Shown here: piece after piece, positions 32,821 to 44,139 of the stretch
Numbering within the stretch: the first letter of the stretch is position 1
Layout of the letters: each line of letters starts with the position of its first letter
Assembly: GCF_019097595.1 (NCBI RefSeq)
Contig: NC_080711.1
Coordinates: 21,476,928-21,540,927, forward strand
Length of the DNA: 64,000 nt
Reading direction: 5' to 3'
Origin: Hemibagrus wyckioides
Lineage: Eukaryota > Chordata > Actinopteri > Siluriformes > Bagridae
Translations under genes and position numbers: made by a program
Notes under the pieces: generated by a model
Database searches by the model: none
The model's input: only the letters and a program-made list of their open reading frames with translations
What the model was told of the DNA's origin: nothing

Positions 32821-33255
32821 ATGATTTTAGGATACTGTATTTTATTTGCGCTAATATCATGTACGTTTCACATGATCCTCACTAGGAAATTTAAATATTT
32901 ACTCAATACTGTTTCTCTCAGCAATATAACATTTAATTCATAACTCCCTTCTTTTCAGATTCTTATGGACAGTCCCTGACCTCATCTGCTTCTGTGGTGA
33001 AGAAACCAGGAGAATCGGTCACTCTGTCCTGCACCGTGTCTGGACTCTCCCTTAGCTGGCTGCACTGGATCCGTCAGAAACCAGGACAAGGACTGGAATG
33101 GATCGGGCGTATTGACAGTGGCACTGGCACTGCATTTGCTCAGTCACTGCAGGGCCAGTTCTCCATCACTAAAGACACCAGTAAAAACATGCTGTACCTA
33201 GAAGTGAAGAGTCTGAAAGCTGAAGACACGGCAGTTTATTACTGTGCACGAGAGT
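32821..33255 (+). CDS. IGHV segment V17 (family F), apparently functional
   Basis: Leader exon 32821-32860 ([13 protein letters not shown]), donor GTACGT, V exon 32959-33255. Mature [19 protein letters not shown]; Cys in LSCTVSG; short CDR1 LSLSW; FR2 [19 protein letters not shown]2 [10 protein letters not shown]3 [18 protein letters not shown]; end YYCARESH. The CDR1 is two residues shorter than in V24. Confidence 0.92.
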
Positions 33256-33293
33256 CACACTGACACAACAGACTCCAGAGCTGTACAAAAACT
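33256..33293 (+). other. RSS of V17
   Basis: Heptamer CACACTG, 22-bp spacer, ACAAAAACT. Family F and G share this heptamer. Confidence 0.85.
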
Positions 33294-33809
33294 TACACAA
33301 GCACGTCCTCATGAGCTGTAAATATTCCCTCAGCAGGAAGCTGCACCCCAGAGACATTTATTACAAAGAACAACATCCATTCACACTCAGCACTCAGATC
33401 TTCCTCTTTATTCCAATATAACTTAGCATTTATTAATATTAATCATAATAATCCCCATGTTATGTATCACATTTACATTATGATGTCTTTACTTATTTGA
33501 CTCGAGGCAAATCAGCACTACGACAATGATTCTGATGACTAGTTGTGATTATATACTGTACTATTCATGCTTTTATTCCTCCTTTGTGATAGCAGCTGCA
33601 GGAACACTACAGGTAAATGATTAATTTCATGAATTTAGAAACACAGAGTCTGTTCAGCAGCACAGAACCTGACAAGAGATCACGTGATATGTACATGTTT
33701 TCTGCAGCATCATTACTACAAACTCCTAAATATGAAAATCATCTGTAGGGGGCAGCAGCACACTTGTTTTCAAGAAGGATTCATGAAATCTAACAGCTGA
33801 AAGATGTTT

Positions 33810-33817
33810 ATGTAAAT
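33810..33817 (+). promoter_or_regulatory. Octamer variant ATGTAAAT of V18
   Basis: One mismatch; in the duplicate flank after V24 the same site is an exact ATGCAAAT (43079). Confidence 0.55.
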
Positions 33818-33891
33818 TATGTAAATATATATATATAATCAGCCTCTTGCTCACCCCAAGTTCATTTCACACGACTGAATCAAAGAGCTTG

Positions 33892-34350
33892 ATGATGGGG
33901 CTGAGGGTCACTCAATACTACATCTTTGTTATAATGTTAACCAAAGGTACCTGAGACTTCTTTACTGTATATTTCTTCCATCAGAATATCTTGACTGTGT
34001 TGATGATGATCTTTGATTGTTATGTTTTACCTGCTAGGTGTCAGCAGTGATGAGATCAGACTGGACCAGTCTCCTGCTGTGGTAAAGAGACCTGGAGAAA
34101 CTGTGAAGATCTCTTGTAAGATAAGTGGATATTCAATGACAAGCCACAGCATAAACTGGATACGACAGAAACCAGGGAAAGCTCTGGAATGGCTTGGCCG
34201 GATGAATACAGGCAATAATCAAGCAATATATGCAGAGTCTGTGAAGAACCAGCTCACCTTAACAGAAGACGTCTCAGCAAGCACACAGTACTTAGAGGCC
34301 AAGAGTCTGAGGACAGAGGACACTGCAGTTTATTACTGCGCCCGAAGAGC
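33892..34350 (+). CDS. IGHV segment V18 (family I), apparently functional, single member
   Basis: Leader exon 33892-33946 (MMGLRVTQYYIFVIMLTK, weakly hydrophobic), donor GTACCT, V exon 34038-34350. Mature part DEIRLDQSPAVVKRPGE; Cys in KISCKISG; CDR1 GYSMTSHS; FR2 [19 protein letters not shown]2 MNTGNNQA; FR3 LTLTEDVSASTQYLEAKS; end YYCARRA. TEDV where others have RDTS or RDNS is unusual. No close relative in this window. Confidence 0.88.
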
Positions 34351-34389
34351 CACAGTGACTGGAGCTGAGGAAGCAGCTGTACTAAAACC
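34351..34389 (+). other. 23-RSS of V18
   Basis: CACAGTG, 23-bp spacer, nonamer ACTAAAACC. Confidence 0.85.
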
Positions 34390-34553
34390 AGACACACATT
34401 TTCACACAGCGTTTATTTTAAACAAGTCACATGTACTGTTATCATTTATCTATTATGTTCTATGGTTATTAAATAGCTCAATCATATTTTGTTTACAACT
34501 GATTATATTTCAATCTAGAAATAAATAAACTTTTATTTAATACTGTAAAATTG

Positions 34554-34946
34554 TGGAGGTGTCCTGAGTGATGCTGAACCTGTCTTTCAGTGACTCTGTG
34601 TACCCTGTGCTTCCACTGCTACAAATGAATCCAATCCTCTGTATATTTTTCCCAGTGGCATGTCGAATCCAGTTTGTACAATAGCTGCTATCAGTCAAGC
34701 TATATCCAGACACTTTACAGACAATGGTGAAAGCCTGTCCAGGCTGGACATTCACATGACCTGGCTGAGCAAAATTGATTGTGCCAAAAACAACTGCAAT
34801 AAAAAATGTAAAAAGTACATATTAATCAAATTTCTCTAAAAAATCTCAAGAACAATTACACAAAGTACAACGATAGATGCTTTAAACAAATGTGTGAACT
34901 TACAAGATGCAGATATGCACAGCACCAGGAAATAAACAAGCAGCAT
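34554..34946 (-). pseudogene. IGHV pseudogene V19 (family D), inverted, 3' truncated
   Basis: Minus strand: leader exon 34946-34904 identical to V4, V exon from 34793. It keeps FR1 Cys (TIVCKVSG), CDR1 SSYCTN, WIRHATGKNIQ and CDR2 FICSSGST, then breaks after QDTST in FR3 into the V18 3' flank. Tyr-Tyr-Cys and RSS are missing. It also has the paired CDR1 and CDR2 cysteines. Confidence 0.87.
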
Positions 34947-35903
34947 GTTTGCTCTTGAGGCTGTACTGGTGGGATCTGCTCTTTGGTCATCAGGCTTTAT
35001 TGAGGTGTTGTCAGGGACAGAGTTTATATAATGTTAGCGCACGCAAAATGGCTCTTTTCCTGTTTTGGTGTACAGGTTGAAGGGGCTGCTGGATATAGCT
35101 GTGATATTTCCTAATGTAATAGGTAGACTGTTTTTTTTTTTTACCTTAAACATCAGTGTAAAATACAATAATTAGAATCAGGAATTCATTTAACATCAAA
35201 ATATAACATTTAGATATCTGATAGTATTTCCTGTGCATTTATCGAGAAGCCAAAATGCCAATGATCTTATGTTCATCATAATTTGTTGTCAAAGGTTGTA
35301 ATTAGTTATAAATTCTTTTCATAGAGCATTTTTAGTTATTGTTAGCTAAACAGGTGTGTTGTATTTCTGTTAAAATTATACAATGTCTATAAAATCAGAT
35401 TTACATTTTTATTTCAACAAAACCCTCATTCCAGGATACAGTATAAATTATTATTAAATTATAATTCTCTACTTGTTTGTTTTTATGCCTCTAGATGTCA
35501 GTCTTTGTAAAGAAGCCCTTCTCAGTATATTTTAACACATTCAGCATCTCTCTCTTTAAACACTCTAATCATTCTCCAGCTTCATTTAACTCAAATAACA
35601 GATAATTGCTTTTTTTGGGACTCTGCAAAAGTGATCTATATTTAACAACAATATTCAGGTTATTTTATAAATTCTACAGTTATACTCACTTTTTGGGGTT
35701 TTATAAAATATTTAGAAAATAAATGATAAATGAGCAGGATTGGGAAAGTTTGTGTATTTATGCTTAGCACAGTGCAATAATACTTCAATACAAGCAGCAG
35801 GAGTGTTAGGGCACACTAGAAAATACCACAAGAATACATACAGGAAGCTTTCTTGTCTCGGCTGTTCATCCGTAAATGTTTTTATATCTCTAGTGGGCGT
35901 GTC

Positions 35904-35911
35904 ATGCAAAT
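35904..35911 (+). promoter_or_regulatory. Octamer ATGCAAAT of V20
   Basis: Exact, family C context. Confidence 0.88.
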
Positions 35912-36013
35912 GAAATCCTGCATTTGAACCATTTATGCTGAAACATTCAGCCCAACAACATACCAGCAGTTTGTGTTCATTTACAGCAGCAGGAATCATT
36001 TTAATTCTATGAG

Positions 36014-36477
36014 ATGGGACGAGGCAGTGTTTTGAGTTACTTTACTCTAGCAATCTTCATTCAATGTTAGTATTATTTATTTATTTATTTATTATAAAGA
36101 AACAATTTAAGTATTTTATTACTTGCTTTTAAAATAACTTTGTGTTAACATGAACACAAATGTTTGTATGTTCTTGCAGATTCCTGCAGTCAGACACTGA
36201 TCCAGTCTGATCCAGTGATCATCAAACCTGATCAGTCTCATAAACTGACCTGCACAGCCTCTGGATTAGACATTAGTGGCTATTACATGAATTGGATCAG
36301 ACAGGCTCCTGGAAAAGGACTGGAATGGGTTGCAAGCATCTACAGTAGTAACATATATTACTCCAGTGCTGTTCAGGGCCGCTTCACCATCTCCAGAGAC
36401 GACAGTAAGAAGCAGGTGTATCTGCAGATGAACAGCATGAAGACAGAAGACACTGCAGTTTATTACTGCGCCCGACA
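36014..36477 (+). CDS. IGHV segment V20 (family C), apparently functional
   Basis: Leader exon 36014-36065 ([17 protein letters not shown]; Arg replaces Leu3), donor GTTAGT, V exon 36180-36477. CDR1 [10 protein letters not shown]2 [16 protein letters not shown], short CDR2 IYSSN, FR3 with RDDSKK, end YYCAR directly at the RSS. Confidence 0.92.
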
Positions 36478-36515
36478 CACAGTGATACTTCCCCTTAGAC
36501 ATCAGTACAAAAACA
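36478..36515 (+). other. RSS of V20
   Basis: CACAGTG, 22-bp spacer, ACAAAAACA. Confidence 0.92.
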
Positions 36516-37522
36516 CATACTTGCTCTAGTCACATGATAAACCCACATTTTCAGATCCATGGAGGTCAAAGAAACAAAATGGTTACAGTGTCTCTGACTT
36601 ACATATTGCAACTTGGTGACTTTTAATGGATTATTATTAACATTTTCTGGACATTTATACGGATGTAAGGTTATGTAATTCAATTTTGAATTTAAGCAAT
36701 AAAGATATAACACAACACATACAACAGTGTGGCTTTGGACATATACTTAAACACATACTTACACAAACTTTGGACACATACTTAAACTCAAACACATACT
36801 AACTATAGTCACATGACAAGTTCACAATGTATCCATGTATTTTTATTTAATTCACTGAATACACATATATATATATATATATATATATATGTGTATATAT
36901 AATATTATGTGACAGAGAGAGAACTATGGAAAGAGTGTTAATAAATCTAGAAAATTGAGCTCACTGAGACTAATATTGATTTCTCAATTAACTGATTGGT
37001 TAAACCAATTGATTAACTATTTATTTAATTAGTGCTTTCACCCTTTTAAACTCTCCGAGGGAAATGCTCCAATTCTGAATTTCTTCTTTATTAATTTTTT
37101 TTGCTGTTTCATTTGAGACTTTTTTATTGACAGCAAGAAAATTATCTTTTTTTCTCCTAAATGACTCTCGATCTGGATCATTTGGAAACAGGTCTTTTGT
37201 GCCTCTAGAGGGCAGTCTGTACAAACTCAACCATCTCAATGTGTTTCCATCTGTACATTTAGGCAATCTCCCTTTTCACATTCTGTTATGACTCCAGAAT
37301 CCAGCATCAAGACACTCAAATTAAACTACATTGTGTTGATCTGTTAATACAGTTGCTTGTTTTGGAAAACCTGGTTTCATGGAAAATTCTTTGAATGAGC
37401 AAAACAATCAAATAAACACCTTATTAAACTTTTGATAAATTTTTAGCTTACATATAGCAATTATTATAATCTGAAGATCCCCGAGCATAGATAACAATTA
37501 TCAGCCAATATCATCAGCAGAT
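36516..37522. other. C-to-E intervening flank with (AT)n
   Basis: No gene; TA microsatellite at about 36863-36902. Confidence 0.6.
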
Positions 37523-37530
37523 AAGCAAAT
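37523..37530 (+). promoter_or_regulatory. Octamer variant AAGCAAAT before V21
   Basis: Family E form, now only 93 bp from the V exon since the leader is deleted. Confidence 0.55.
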
Positions 37531-37622
37531 CCAAGCATCAGAGCTGGATATCATTCTATTAGATGAAGAATAAAGGTGCAGCAGATATTGTGTGAGATAT
37601 CACCATGTGTTTTCCTCCACAG

Positions 37623-37867
37623 ATGTACATGGTGTGGAACTGACTCAGCCTGCTTCCATGACAGTCCAGCCAGGCCAGAGTCTCTCCAGCCACTGCAAGG
37701 TTTCATATTCAGTTACGAGCTATACTACAGCTTGGATCCGACAACCTGCAGGAAAAGCTCTGGAGTGGATTGGACACATCTATTCTAATAGGAAGACATT
37801 TTTCAGTTTGTCACTGTATGCTAAGTTCAGCATCTCCAGAGACACTTCTACTAACACTAACAATTGC
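37623..37867 (+). pseudogene. IGHV pseudogene V21 (family E), 5' part
   Basis: The leader exon is deleted (promoter text runs straight into intron text at about 37560). V exon starts at 37623 with VELTQPASMTV; Cys in SSHCKVS; CDR1 SVTSYTT; FR2 intact. CDR2 to FR3 reads HIYSNRKTFFSLSLYAK, unlike siblings, and FR3 stops matching after STNT. Confidence 0.87.
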
Positions 37868-37975
37868 CAAGACAGTGACAAGACAAGTAACTAATACCCA
37901 CATTCCAAACACTTTAGCATAGACACCTAAATTTGCATTTATCAAAAAAAAATGCAAAACATTACTTCAAGTCAA

Positions 37976-38685
37976 GTCAAGAAGTTTTTATTGTAATTTC
38001 GACCATAAATAGCTGAAACAGTACACAGTGAAATGAAACAACGTTTCTCCATGGTGCTACATAAAACAACAGAGCTACATGTGACAACGCAGAGCTAAGG
38101 ACCTAAAGTAAGTTGTCCTAGCCATGTAAAGTGTGTAGTTTGCAACTTAGTGCAAACAGTGCAAGACAAAACACTGCAGGACAGATACACAAAATAGACC
38201 AGTGTATATTTAGTATATTATACAGCACACTGAGCAAAAATAAGAGGATTGTAAACAAAGGTTACTTGTAAAAATATATACACTTAGGTAATAGCAGCAG
38301 TTGGTGGCAGTGTGCAAAAACAGCAATTCAGCAGATTCCACAGAGGATTGTCAATGTTCAGTGGAGAATGGATGCTCTGTGGCTCCTCAACAACCATCTC
38401 TTTAGGTTTGTCAACATTCAGAGACAGGTTGTTGGACTCTACACCAGGCTATTAGATGTTGTACCTCCTCTCTGTGTGCACACTCACCGTTCTTGCTGAT
38501 GAGACCCACCATGGTCGTGTCATCAGCGAACTTGATGATATGGTTGGAGCTGTGCATTGCTACACAGTCGTGTGTCAGCAGAGTGAACAGCAGTGGACGG
38601 AGCACTCAGCCCTGAGGTGCCCCAGTGCTCATCACGGTGGTGCTGGAAATGCTGTTCCTGATCCAGACTGACTGAGGTCTCCCAC
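37976..38685 (-). mobile_element. LINE fragment splitting V21
   Basis: Minus strand. The 3' UTR ends in a CTTGACTTGAAG tail at 37976-37990. Reverse-transcriptase coding lies at 38685-38350 with HIIKFADDTTMVG, the catalytic ADD box, then NNLSLNVDKPKEM. An internal part is missing between UTR and coding. It separates the V21 body from its Tyr-Tyr-Cys and RSS. Confidence 0.8.
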
Positions 38686-38704
38686 TATTACTGCGCTCAT
38701 GACT
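38686..38704 (+). pseudogene. Detached 3' tip of V21
   Basis: TATTACTGCGCTCATGACT encodes YYCAHD and lies directly against the LINE. Confidence 0.8.
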
Positions 38705-38743
38705 CACAGTGAGACAGAATAGTGGATTCCTCTTACAAAAACC
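38705..38743 (+). other. 23-RSS of V21 (intact, detached)
   Basis: CACAGTG, 23-bp spacer, ACAAAAACC. Confidence 0.88.
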
Positions 38744-39673
38744 TTATGAGACATGTTACACACATCCTCTCAATGCAACTAATAAATCATCTCAGTCACA
38801 CTTTCACTTTCTTCTATTGTAATGTATTTGTAAGGTTTTGCAGCATTTTAAAACAGTCACACAATCATTTTTAAATAAAATCATTGTGAACTATTATTAA
38901 TCCCTTCATTTTACAGGATTTTTAACCAACAGTTGAATCAGTGTTTACTGAGTGGATTCAGGAATAATACAGCATGTTTCCAGCAGTGTGTTGTGTTTAA
39001 CACACAGTCTGTTCTCACAGTGTGAGGTGCAATAATTGAAACAACTGAAGGAGGCAGCAGAGTTTAACAAATAAAGTCGAGAAAAAGGCACGAACTGCAT
39101 TCTGTATGAGACTCATTATAAAAAATAACTGTCTAAATGTTTCAAAAATTAGGATTATTTATGTTACATATAACCTGAGATTTACACCTAGTATGTAGCA
39201 TTTTCTTTTGCATGAGTGAAATGTTTACAGTTTATATTTATGTGTTCATGTCACTAAGACATACTAGAGACATCTTCTCAAAGGCTTCTGGATGAAGAGC
39301 TTTGCTCCTTATGAGAAAAAAAGACAAGCCTATGCTTTAAATTATTCCATCATTCACAAAGATTTAATAACAGACAAGTTGTTGGCATGAGCCCCTGACT
39401 GAATGAATCAGTGATGATTTGTGACCTGAATTATTTCTTTAATTAATTTCTTTAATTAACACAAAGATGAAAAAAGGCAGGTTCTGATCAGAGCTGAATG
39501 TTCTTCTGAGTGTTACAGTGATACACGGTGATGGACTTTAAAGAAGTGAGAGCCAATGTGTAAAGAGCAGTGATGAACCTGACAGCATGAAACACACCCA
39601 GAGTCTTACAGGAAGCTTTTTCTCATCTCAGCTGTTCCTCTGTGAATGTTTTTATATCTCTAGTGGGCGTGTC

Positions 39674-39681
39674 ATGCAAAT
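39674..39681 (+). promoter_or_regulatory. Octamer ATGCAAAT of V22
   Basis: Exact, family C context. Confidence 0.85.
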
Positions 39682-39783
39682 GAAATCCTGCATTTGAACC
39701 ATTTATGCTGAAACATTCAGCCCAACAACATACCAGCAGTTTGTGTTCATTTACAGCAGCAGGAATCATTTTAATTCTTTGAG

Positions 39784-40216
39784 ATGGGATTAGGCAGTGT
39801 TTTGTGTTACTTTTCTTTAGCAATGTTCTTTCAGTATTATTATTTATTTAACATAAATATTTTATGGATTTTTCTTACTTTCTTTTTTAACTTTAACACC
39901 AATCTGTGTGTTCTTGCAGATTCCTGCAGTCAGACACTGACCGAGTCTGATCCAGTGATCATCAAACCTGATCAGTCTCATAAACTGACCTGCACAGCCT
40001 CTGGATTTAACTTTAGTAGCTATTACATGTCTTGGATCAGACAGGCTCCTGGAAAAGGGCTGGAATTTGTTGCAAGAATCTACAGTAGTAGCAAATATTA
40101 CTCCAGTGCAGTTCAGGGCCGCTTCACCATCTCCAGAGACAACAGTAAGAAGCAGGTGTATCTGCAGATGAACAGCATGAGGACAGAAGACACTGCAGTT
40201 TATTACTGCACCCGAC
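39784..40216 (+). pseudogene. IGHV V22 (family C): donor and RSS lost, intron in frame
   Basis: Leader [17 protein letters not shown] at 39784. Where siblings have the donor T-GTTAGT, a 6-bp loss leaves CAGTATTATT, and use of that GT would shift the frame. Yet the intron has no stop in the leader frame, so 39784-40242 is one open frame through a Phe/Asn-rich insert into [16 protein letters not shown]. The V part is sound: CDR1 [11 protein letters not shown]2 IYSSSK, FR2 LEFVA, end YYCTR. The RSS is deleted: YYCTR runs into flank (ATGGAGGTCAAAGAACC) that lies about 90 bp further in siblings. It cannot rearrange normally. Confidence 0.88.
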
Positions 40217-40588
40217 ATGGAGGTCAAAGAACCAAAATGTGAACATTGTCTGGACATTTATGCTGATTTTAGATTATGATGAATTTAGGCAATAAAAATA
40301 TAAGCAACTCACAAAACAGTGTAGCTTTCCTGCACCCTTTCAGGATTCTGTGTAATGAGATCCACTCAATATAAATGTTTTCCCTACATGTTTAAAACAC
40401 AGAAATATTTCACAGTTTGACAGAATGAGAACTATGTAAAAATTTTAGAGGTTGAAAGTTATTTACATACTAAATTTAACTTTACTTATTCAGTTTTAAA
40501 TAAATATAACGTAACTTAAGCACCAAAGAACATTTTTCACTGTTCTAGAAAACCTGTAGAACACCATCATAACAATATGTAAATGAAT

Positions 40589-40596
40589 ATGCAAAA
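40589..40596 (+). promoter_or_regulatory. Octamer-like ATGCAAAA of V23
   Basis: One mismatch, 86 bp before the leader ATG; a second near-octamer ATGTAAAT is at 40577. Confidence 0.55.
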
Positions 40597-40681
40597 TGTT
40601 CCCCTTACAGCTACATATAGAGAAATATCAGCCACGGTCACTGTGGGCTCTGGAGAGTTTAGCACTGCTTTTAGATAAAAG

Positions 40682-41138
40682 ATGTTCCTTCCAGTTCTGC
40701 TGCTGCTGGCAGCTTCATCCTGTGAGTTTCACTTCAGTAATGAACTCAGAGCTGCTAGTAAATTACTGCAGTTATAACCTACTGTACATACATTTTTACG
40801 GAAACTGTGACATCTCTTTTTTTCAGATGTGGAATGTGCAGTAGAGCTCACTCAGGACACCTCAGTGATGTTAAAGCCTGGAGATTCTTTAACCCTCAGC
40901 TGTAAAGTATCCGGTTACTCAGTTACTGATAACAGCTACGCCACAGGTTGGATTCGACAACCTGCAGGGAAAACTCTGGAATGGATAAACTACATTTGGG
41001 GGGGTGGAACCATGTATCATAAAGAGTCTCTAAAAAGCAAGTTCAGTATTTCTAAAGATGCCTCCAGCAGCACGGTGACTCTGAGAGGACAGAACATGCA
41101 GACTGAAGACACAGCTGTGTATTACTGTGCACGAAGAC
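40682..41138 (+). CDS. IGHV segment V23 (family G), apparently functional
   Basis: Leader exon 40682-40721 (MFLPVLLLLAASS), donor GTGAGT, V exon 40827-41138. Mature VECAVELTQDTSVMLKPGD; Cys in LTLSCKVSG; CDR1 YSVTDNSYAT; FR2 GWIRQPAGKTLEWIN; CDR2 YIWGGGTM; FR3 FSISKDASSSTVTLRGQN; end YYCARRPH. No stop. An additional Cys at mature residue 3. Confidence 0.92.
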
Positions 41139-41176
41139 CACACTGATGCATTTCCTTAAATATCATTACAAAAACA
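41139..41176 (+). other. RSS of V23
   Basis: Heptamer CACACTG, 22-bp spacer, ACAAAAACA. Confidence 0.85.
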
Positions 41177-42028
41177 CACGTGTACTGTAATCATACACTG
41201 AGCTCATATTTTCATAATCTACATATTTGTACTAAAAAAACATTAAGACTGAAAAACATTTTCTCACCAGTTCACAATTAAACAGCATTTACTTACTAAA
41301 TTTAACTTAGATATTCAGTCTTAAATAAATTCAAACTAATTTAAGCACCAAAGAACATTTTAATAAGTATGTGAATTTATTAACTTCACATATCTTCACA
41401 GTCTTAAATTTTTCTTCAGATGACTTTAGAGTTGGACACTGAGAGTAAAGTACAACCTCCATCATAAAGACATGGTTATAAATGACTTAACTGACCACTG
41501 ATTCATTTGATTAAAAACTAGTGCTGTCACAGAAATCCCCTTTACCATACAACTGCAATGCTATTATTTTTAAGGCAACTGTTAATTTATTTAATTTATG
41601 TACATGTGTCTATACACAACTTCACAGATGTTGAGTTAGCTGTTAGTCCTCAAATGTCAGCTCACGTAACAAGTTAAGGACTCCTAAGTATTCATATACT
41701 GAAGTCAGATGTAAAATATTGTGCTTTGTTTGTGAAATACAGATTGCTGTTTTTATAAATTACATTTTGAATTGTGACAATGCAACTAAACATGCAGAGA
41801 AACACAAGAACTTGACTGATGCAGAGCAGCGATAGTGCGGTCAGTTAAAGGGCGGCCATAATCTAGCCCATTTGCCATCATCTAAACCCTGTTTGCTATA
41901 ATTTTCTGGAAAGAAAAATCAAAATGCAGACTTATATAAATATATATAAATATAATATAGTTCAGCTATACAGTGAGCAGCATGTGGTTGTGGATTGAAC
42001 ACCTCCATAGTGGTCATGGACACTCCCT
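41177..42028. other. G-to-F intervening flank
   Basis: No gene seen. Most of it is absent from the shorter copy at 14040-14100. Confidence 0.6.
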
Positions 42029-42036
42029 ATTCAAAT
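42029..42036 (+). promoter_or_regulatory. Octamer variant ATTCAAAT of V24
   Basis: Family F form with GTATAAAC about 15 bp downstream. Confidence 0.6.
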
Positions 42037-42153
42037 AGAGTCGTGTATAAACAGCATGTTCTTGGCTGCTCTAGTTTCCAGTGAGCTCTGTGATAGATAA
42101 CACTCCCATACACTTTAAATCTGGGTGAAGCAGAACTGTTTCAGAACAGAAAG

Positions 42154-42581
42154 ATGATTTTAGGACAGTGTATTTTATTACTACTCATTTCATGTAAGTT
42201 TATGTTTTTTTATGTGATGATTACTAGCATTACAATCGTTATAACATAACATTACCTAGTTCTACTCTTCTCTTCCAGATTCTTATGGACAGTCCCTGAC
42301 CTCCTCTGCTTCTGTAGTAAAGAGACCTGGAGAGTCGGTCACTCTCTCATGTACTGTCTCTGGATTCTCAATGGGAAGCAGCTACATGAACTGGATCCGT
42401 CAGAAACCAGGACAAGGACTGGAGTGGATCGGATACATTGACACTGGCACTGGCACTACATTTGCTCAGTCACTGCAGGGCCAGTTCTCCATCACTAAAG
42501 ACACCAGTAAAAACATGCTGTACCTAGAAGTGAAGAGTCTGAAAGCTGAAGACACGGCAGTTTATTACTGTGCACGAGACT
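42154..42581 (+). CDS. IGHV segment V24 (family F), apparently functional
   Basis: Leader exon 42154-42193 ([13 protein letters not shown]), donor GTAAGT, V exon 42279-42581. Mature [19 protein letters not shown]; Cys in LSCTVSG; CDR1 FSMGSSY; FR2 [19 protein letters not shown]2 IDTGTGTT; end YYCARDSH. Differs from V17 mostly in the CDRs. Confidence 0.92.
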
Positions 42582-42619
42582 CACACTGACACAACAGACT
42601 CCAGAGCTGTACAAAAACT
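42582..42619 (+). other. RSS of V24
   Basis: Heptamer CACACTG, 22-bp spacer, ACAAAAACT. Confidence 0.85.
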
Positions 42620-43078
42620 TACACAAGCACGTCCTCATGAGCTGTAAATATTCCCTCAGCAGGAAGCTGCACCCCAGTGACATTTATTATAAACATCCAT
42701 TCACACTCAGCACTCAGATCTTCTTCTTTATTCCTCTTTATATCTCTTCTAGAAATTATTAATATTAATAATAAGAATCCCCATGTAAAGTATCACATTT
42801 ACATTATAATGTCTTTATATATTTGAGTTGTGACTATATATTGTACTATTCATTGTTTTATTCTTCTTATTTGTGATACCAGCTGCCGGAACACTACAGG
42901 ACAATGGATTAATTTCCTGAATTTAGAAACACAGAGTGTTCAGCAGTTCAAACAAAATGTTTTCTGCAGCATCATTACTACAAACTCCTGGAATCAAAAA
43001 TCATCTGTATCTGCAGCAGCACACTTGTATTTGAGAAGGATTCATGAAACTATGAAATCTAACAGCTGAAGGATGTTT

Positions 43079-43086
43079 ATGCAAAT
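43079..43086 (+). promoter_or_regulatory. Orphan octamer ATGCAAAT
   Basis: Sits where V18's promoter lies in the paralogous flank, but no leader or V exon follows; a V18-like gene has probably been lost here. Confidence 0.55.
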
Positions 43087-43540
43087 TCATCCTGTTATAT
43101 AAAAAATCAGCCTGGTTGTTGTAGTGGATGTTGCTATCAGTGATAGAAGCTCCACACACTCAACTCAGTACAAAACTCACTTCTGTAACATGTAAATATT
43201 TATTGCACTTATTGAGGGCAGCAGCTCACTTCTACTGAAGTTAAACTGGCTCCAAGACGGATCATTTTACAGGAAAGCAAGAAAAGACATGAGTTCTATC
43301 TCAAATAACTAGGAGCAGAGGAATCCTCTAAATAACAACAGTAAAAACACACCCGATATACTGTATCAGTTTGGATGACTTATGTATACATAAAGAGCCT
43401 TTGTAAATGATAACCTATAGAGACAGTGCAAATTGGAACTTTTATATTAAGCATTCACTTCACTCCTGATTCGATTTTTTGAAGCAGATAATTTTAAACT
43501 TTTGAGCAAGAAAGAAGAAAAAATATAGAAAATAGTTTCA

Positions 43541-44130
43541 CCATCTAGCTTTCGATTCGATTCGATTCACTCAGGACTGAACTGTATACAATATGTACTG
43601 TATACACTGTCTCTCTTGACTGTGTGGACGCACACACACACACACACATAATTTATATTGTTCATTACTTATTGCATTACCTCAACCTGTCATCCGCTGC
43701 TATAGTTATATTTATGTTTATTTCTATTTGTACTACTTCAACCGCTGCTGTTGTATTTTTGCACAATATTTTTTTACATCATTTCATTTTATCTTATTTT
43801 ATTTCACTTACATTCCATTACACATGTTCTTTTCTTTCTTTTCGGCGCTAAGTGTCCTGTGTTCTTTTGTGTTGTCTTTCTTGTATTTATTGTCTTTTGC
43901 ACTGTCTTGTCTATGCTCTGTTTGCACCTAGCTGCACACTGTGCACTTTACATGGCTAAGACTTCTGTCCTAGCTCTGTGGTGTTGTTTTTTTGTGTTGA
44001 ACTCTTTGTTGTTGTATGTTTATGTAGCACCAGGTCCTGGAGAAACGTTGTTTCATTTCACTATGGACTGCGTCAGCTATATGTGGTTGAAATGACAATA
44101 AAGCTTCTTGAATCTTGAATCTTGATTAGA
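43541..44130 (+). mobile_element. LINE 3' UTR fragment
   Basis: Pyrimidine-rich low-complexity sequence, then CAATAAAGCTTCTTGAATC with TTGAATC tandem tail. Same tail type as the minus-strand LINE ends at 37976 and 47975. It interrupts the family J upstream block that is continuous at 21130-21180. Confidence 0.72.
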
Positions 44131-44139
44131 TTCAATTAG

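Larger units (their letters stand above)
34554..36540. repeat. Segmental duplication of the D-C pair, copy b
   Basis: Collinear with 11520-13420 (V4, flank, V5). Differences are small substitutions and short indels. Confidence 0.87.

Noticed and set aside
43624..44095. Hydrophobic ORFs resembling a membrane protein
   Set aside because: They lie in a pyrimidine-rich LINE 3' UTR; hydrophobicity comes from T-rich codons.
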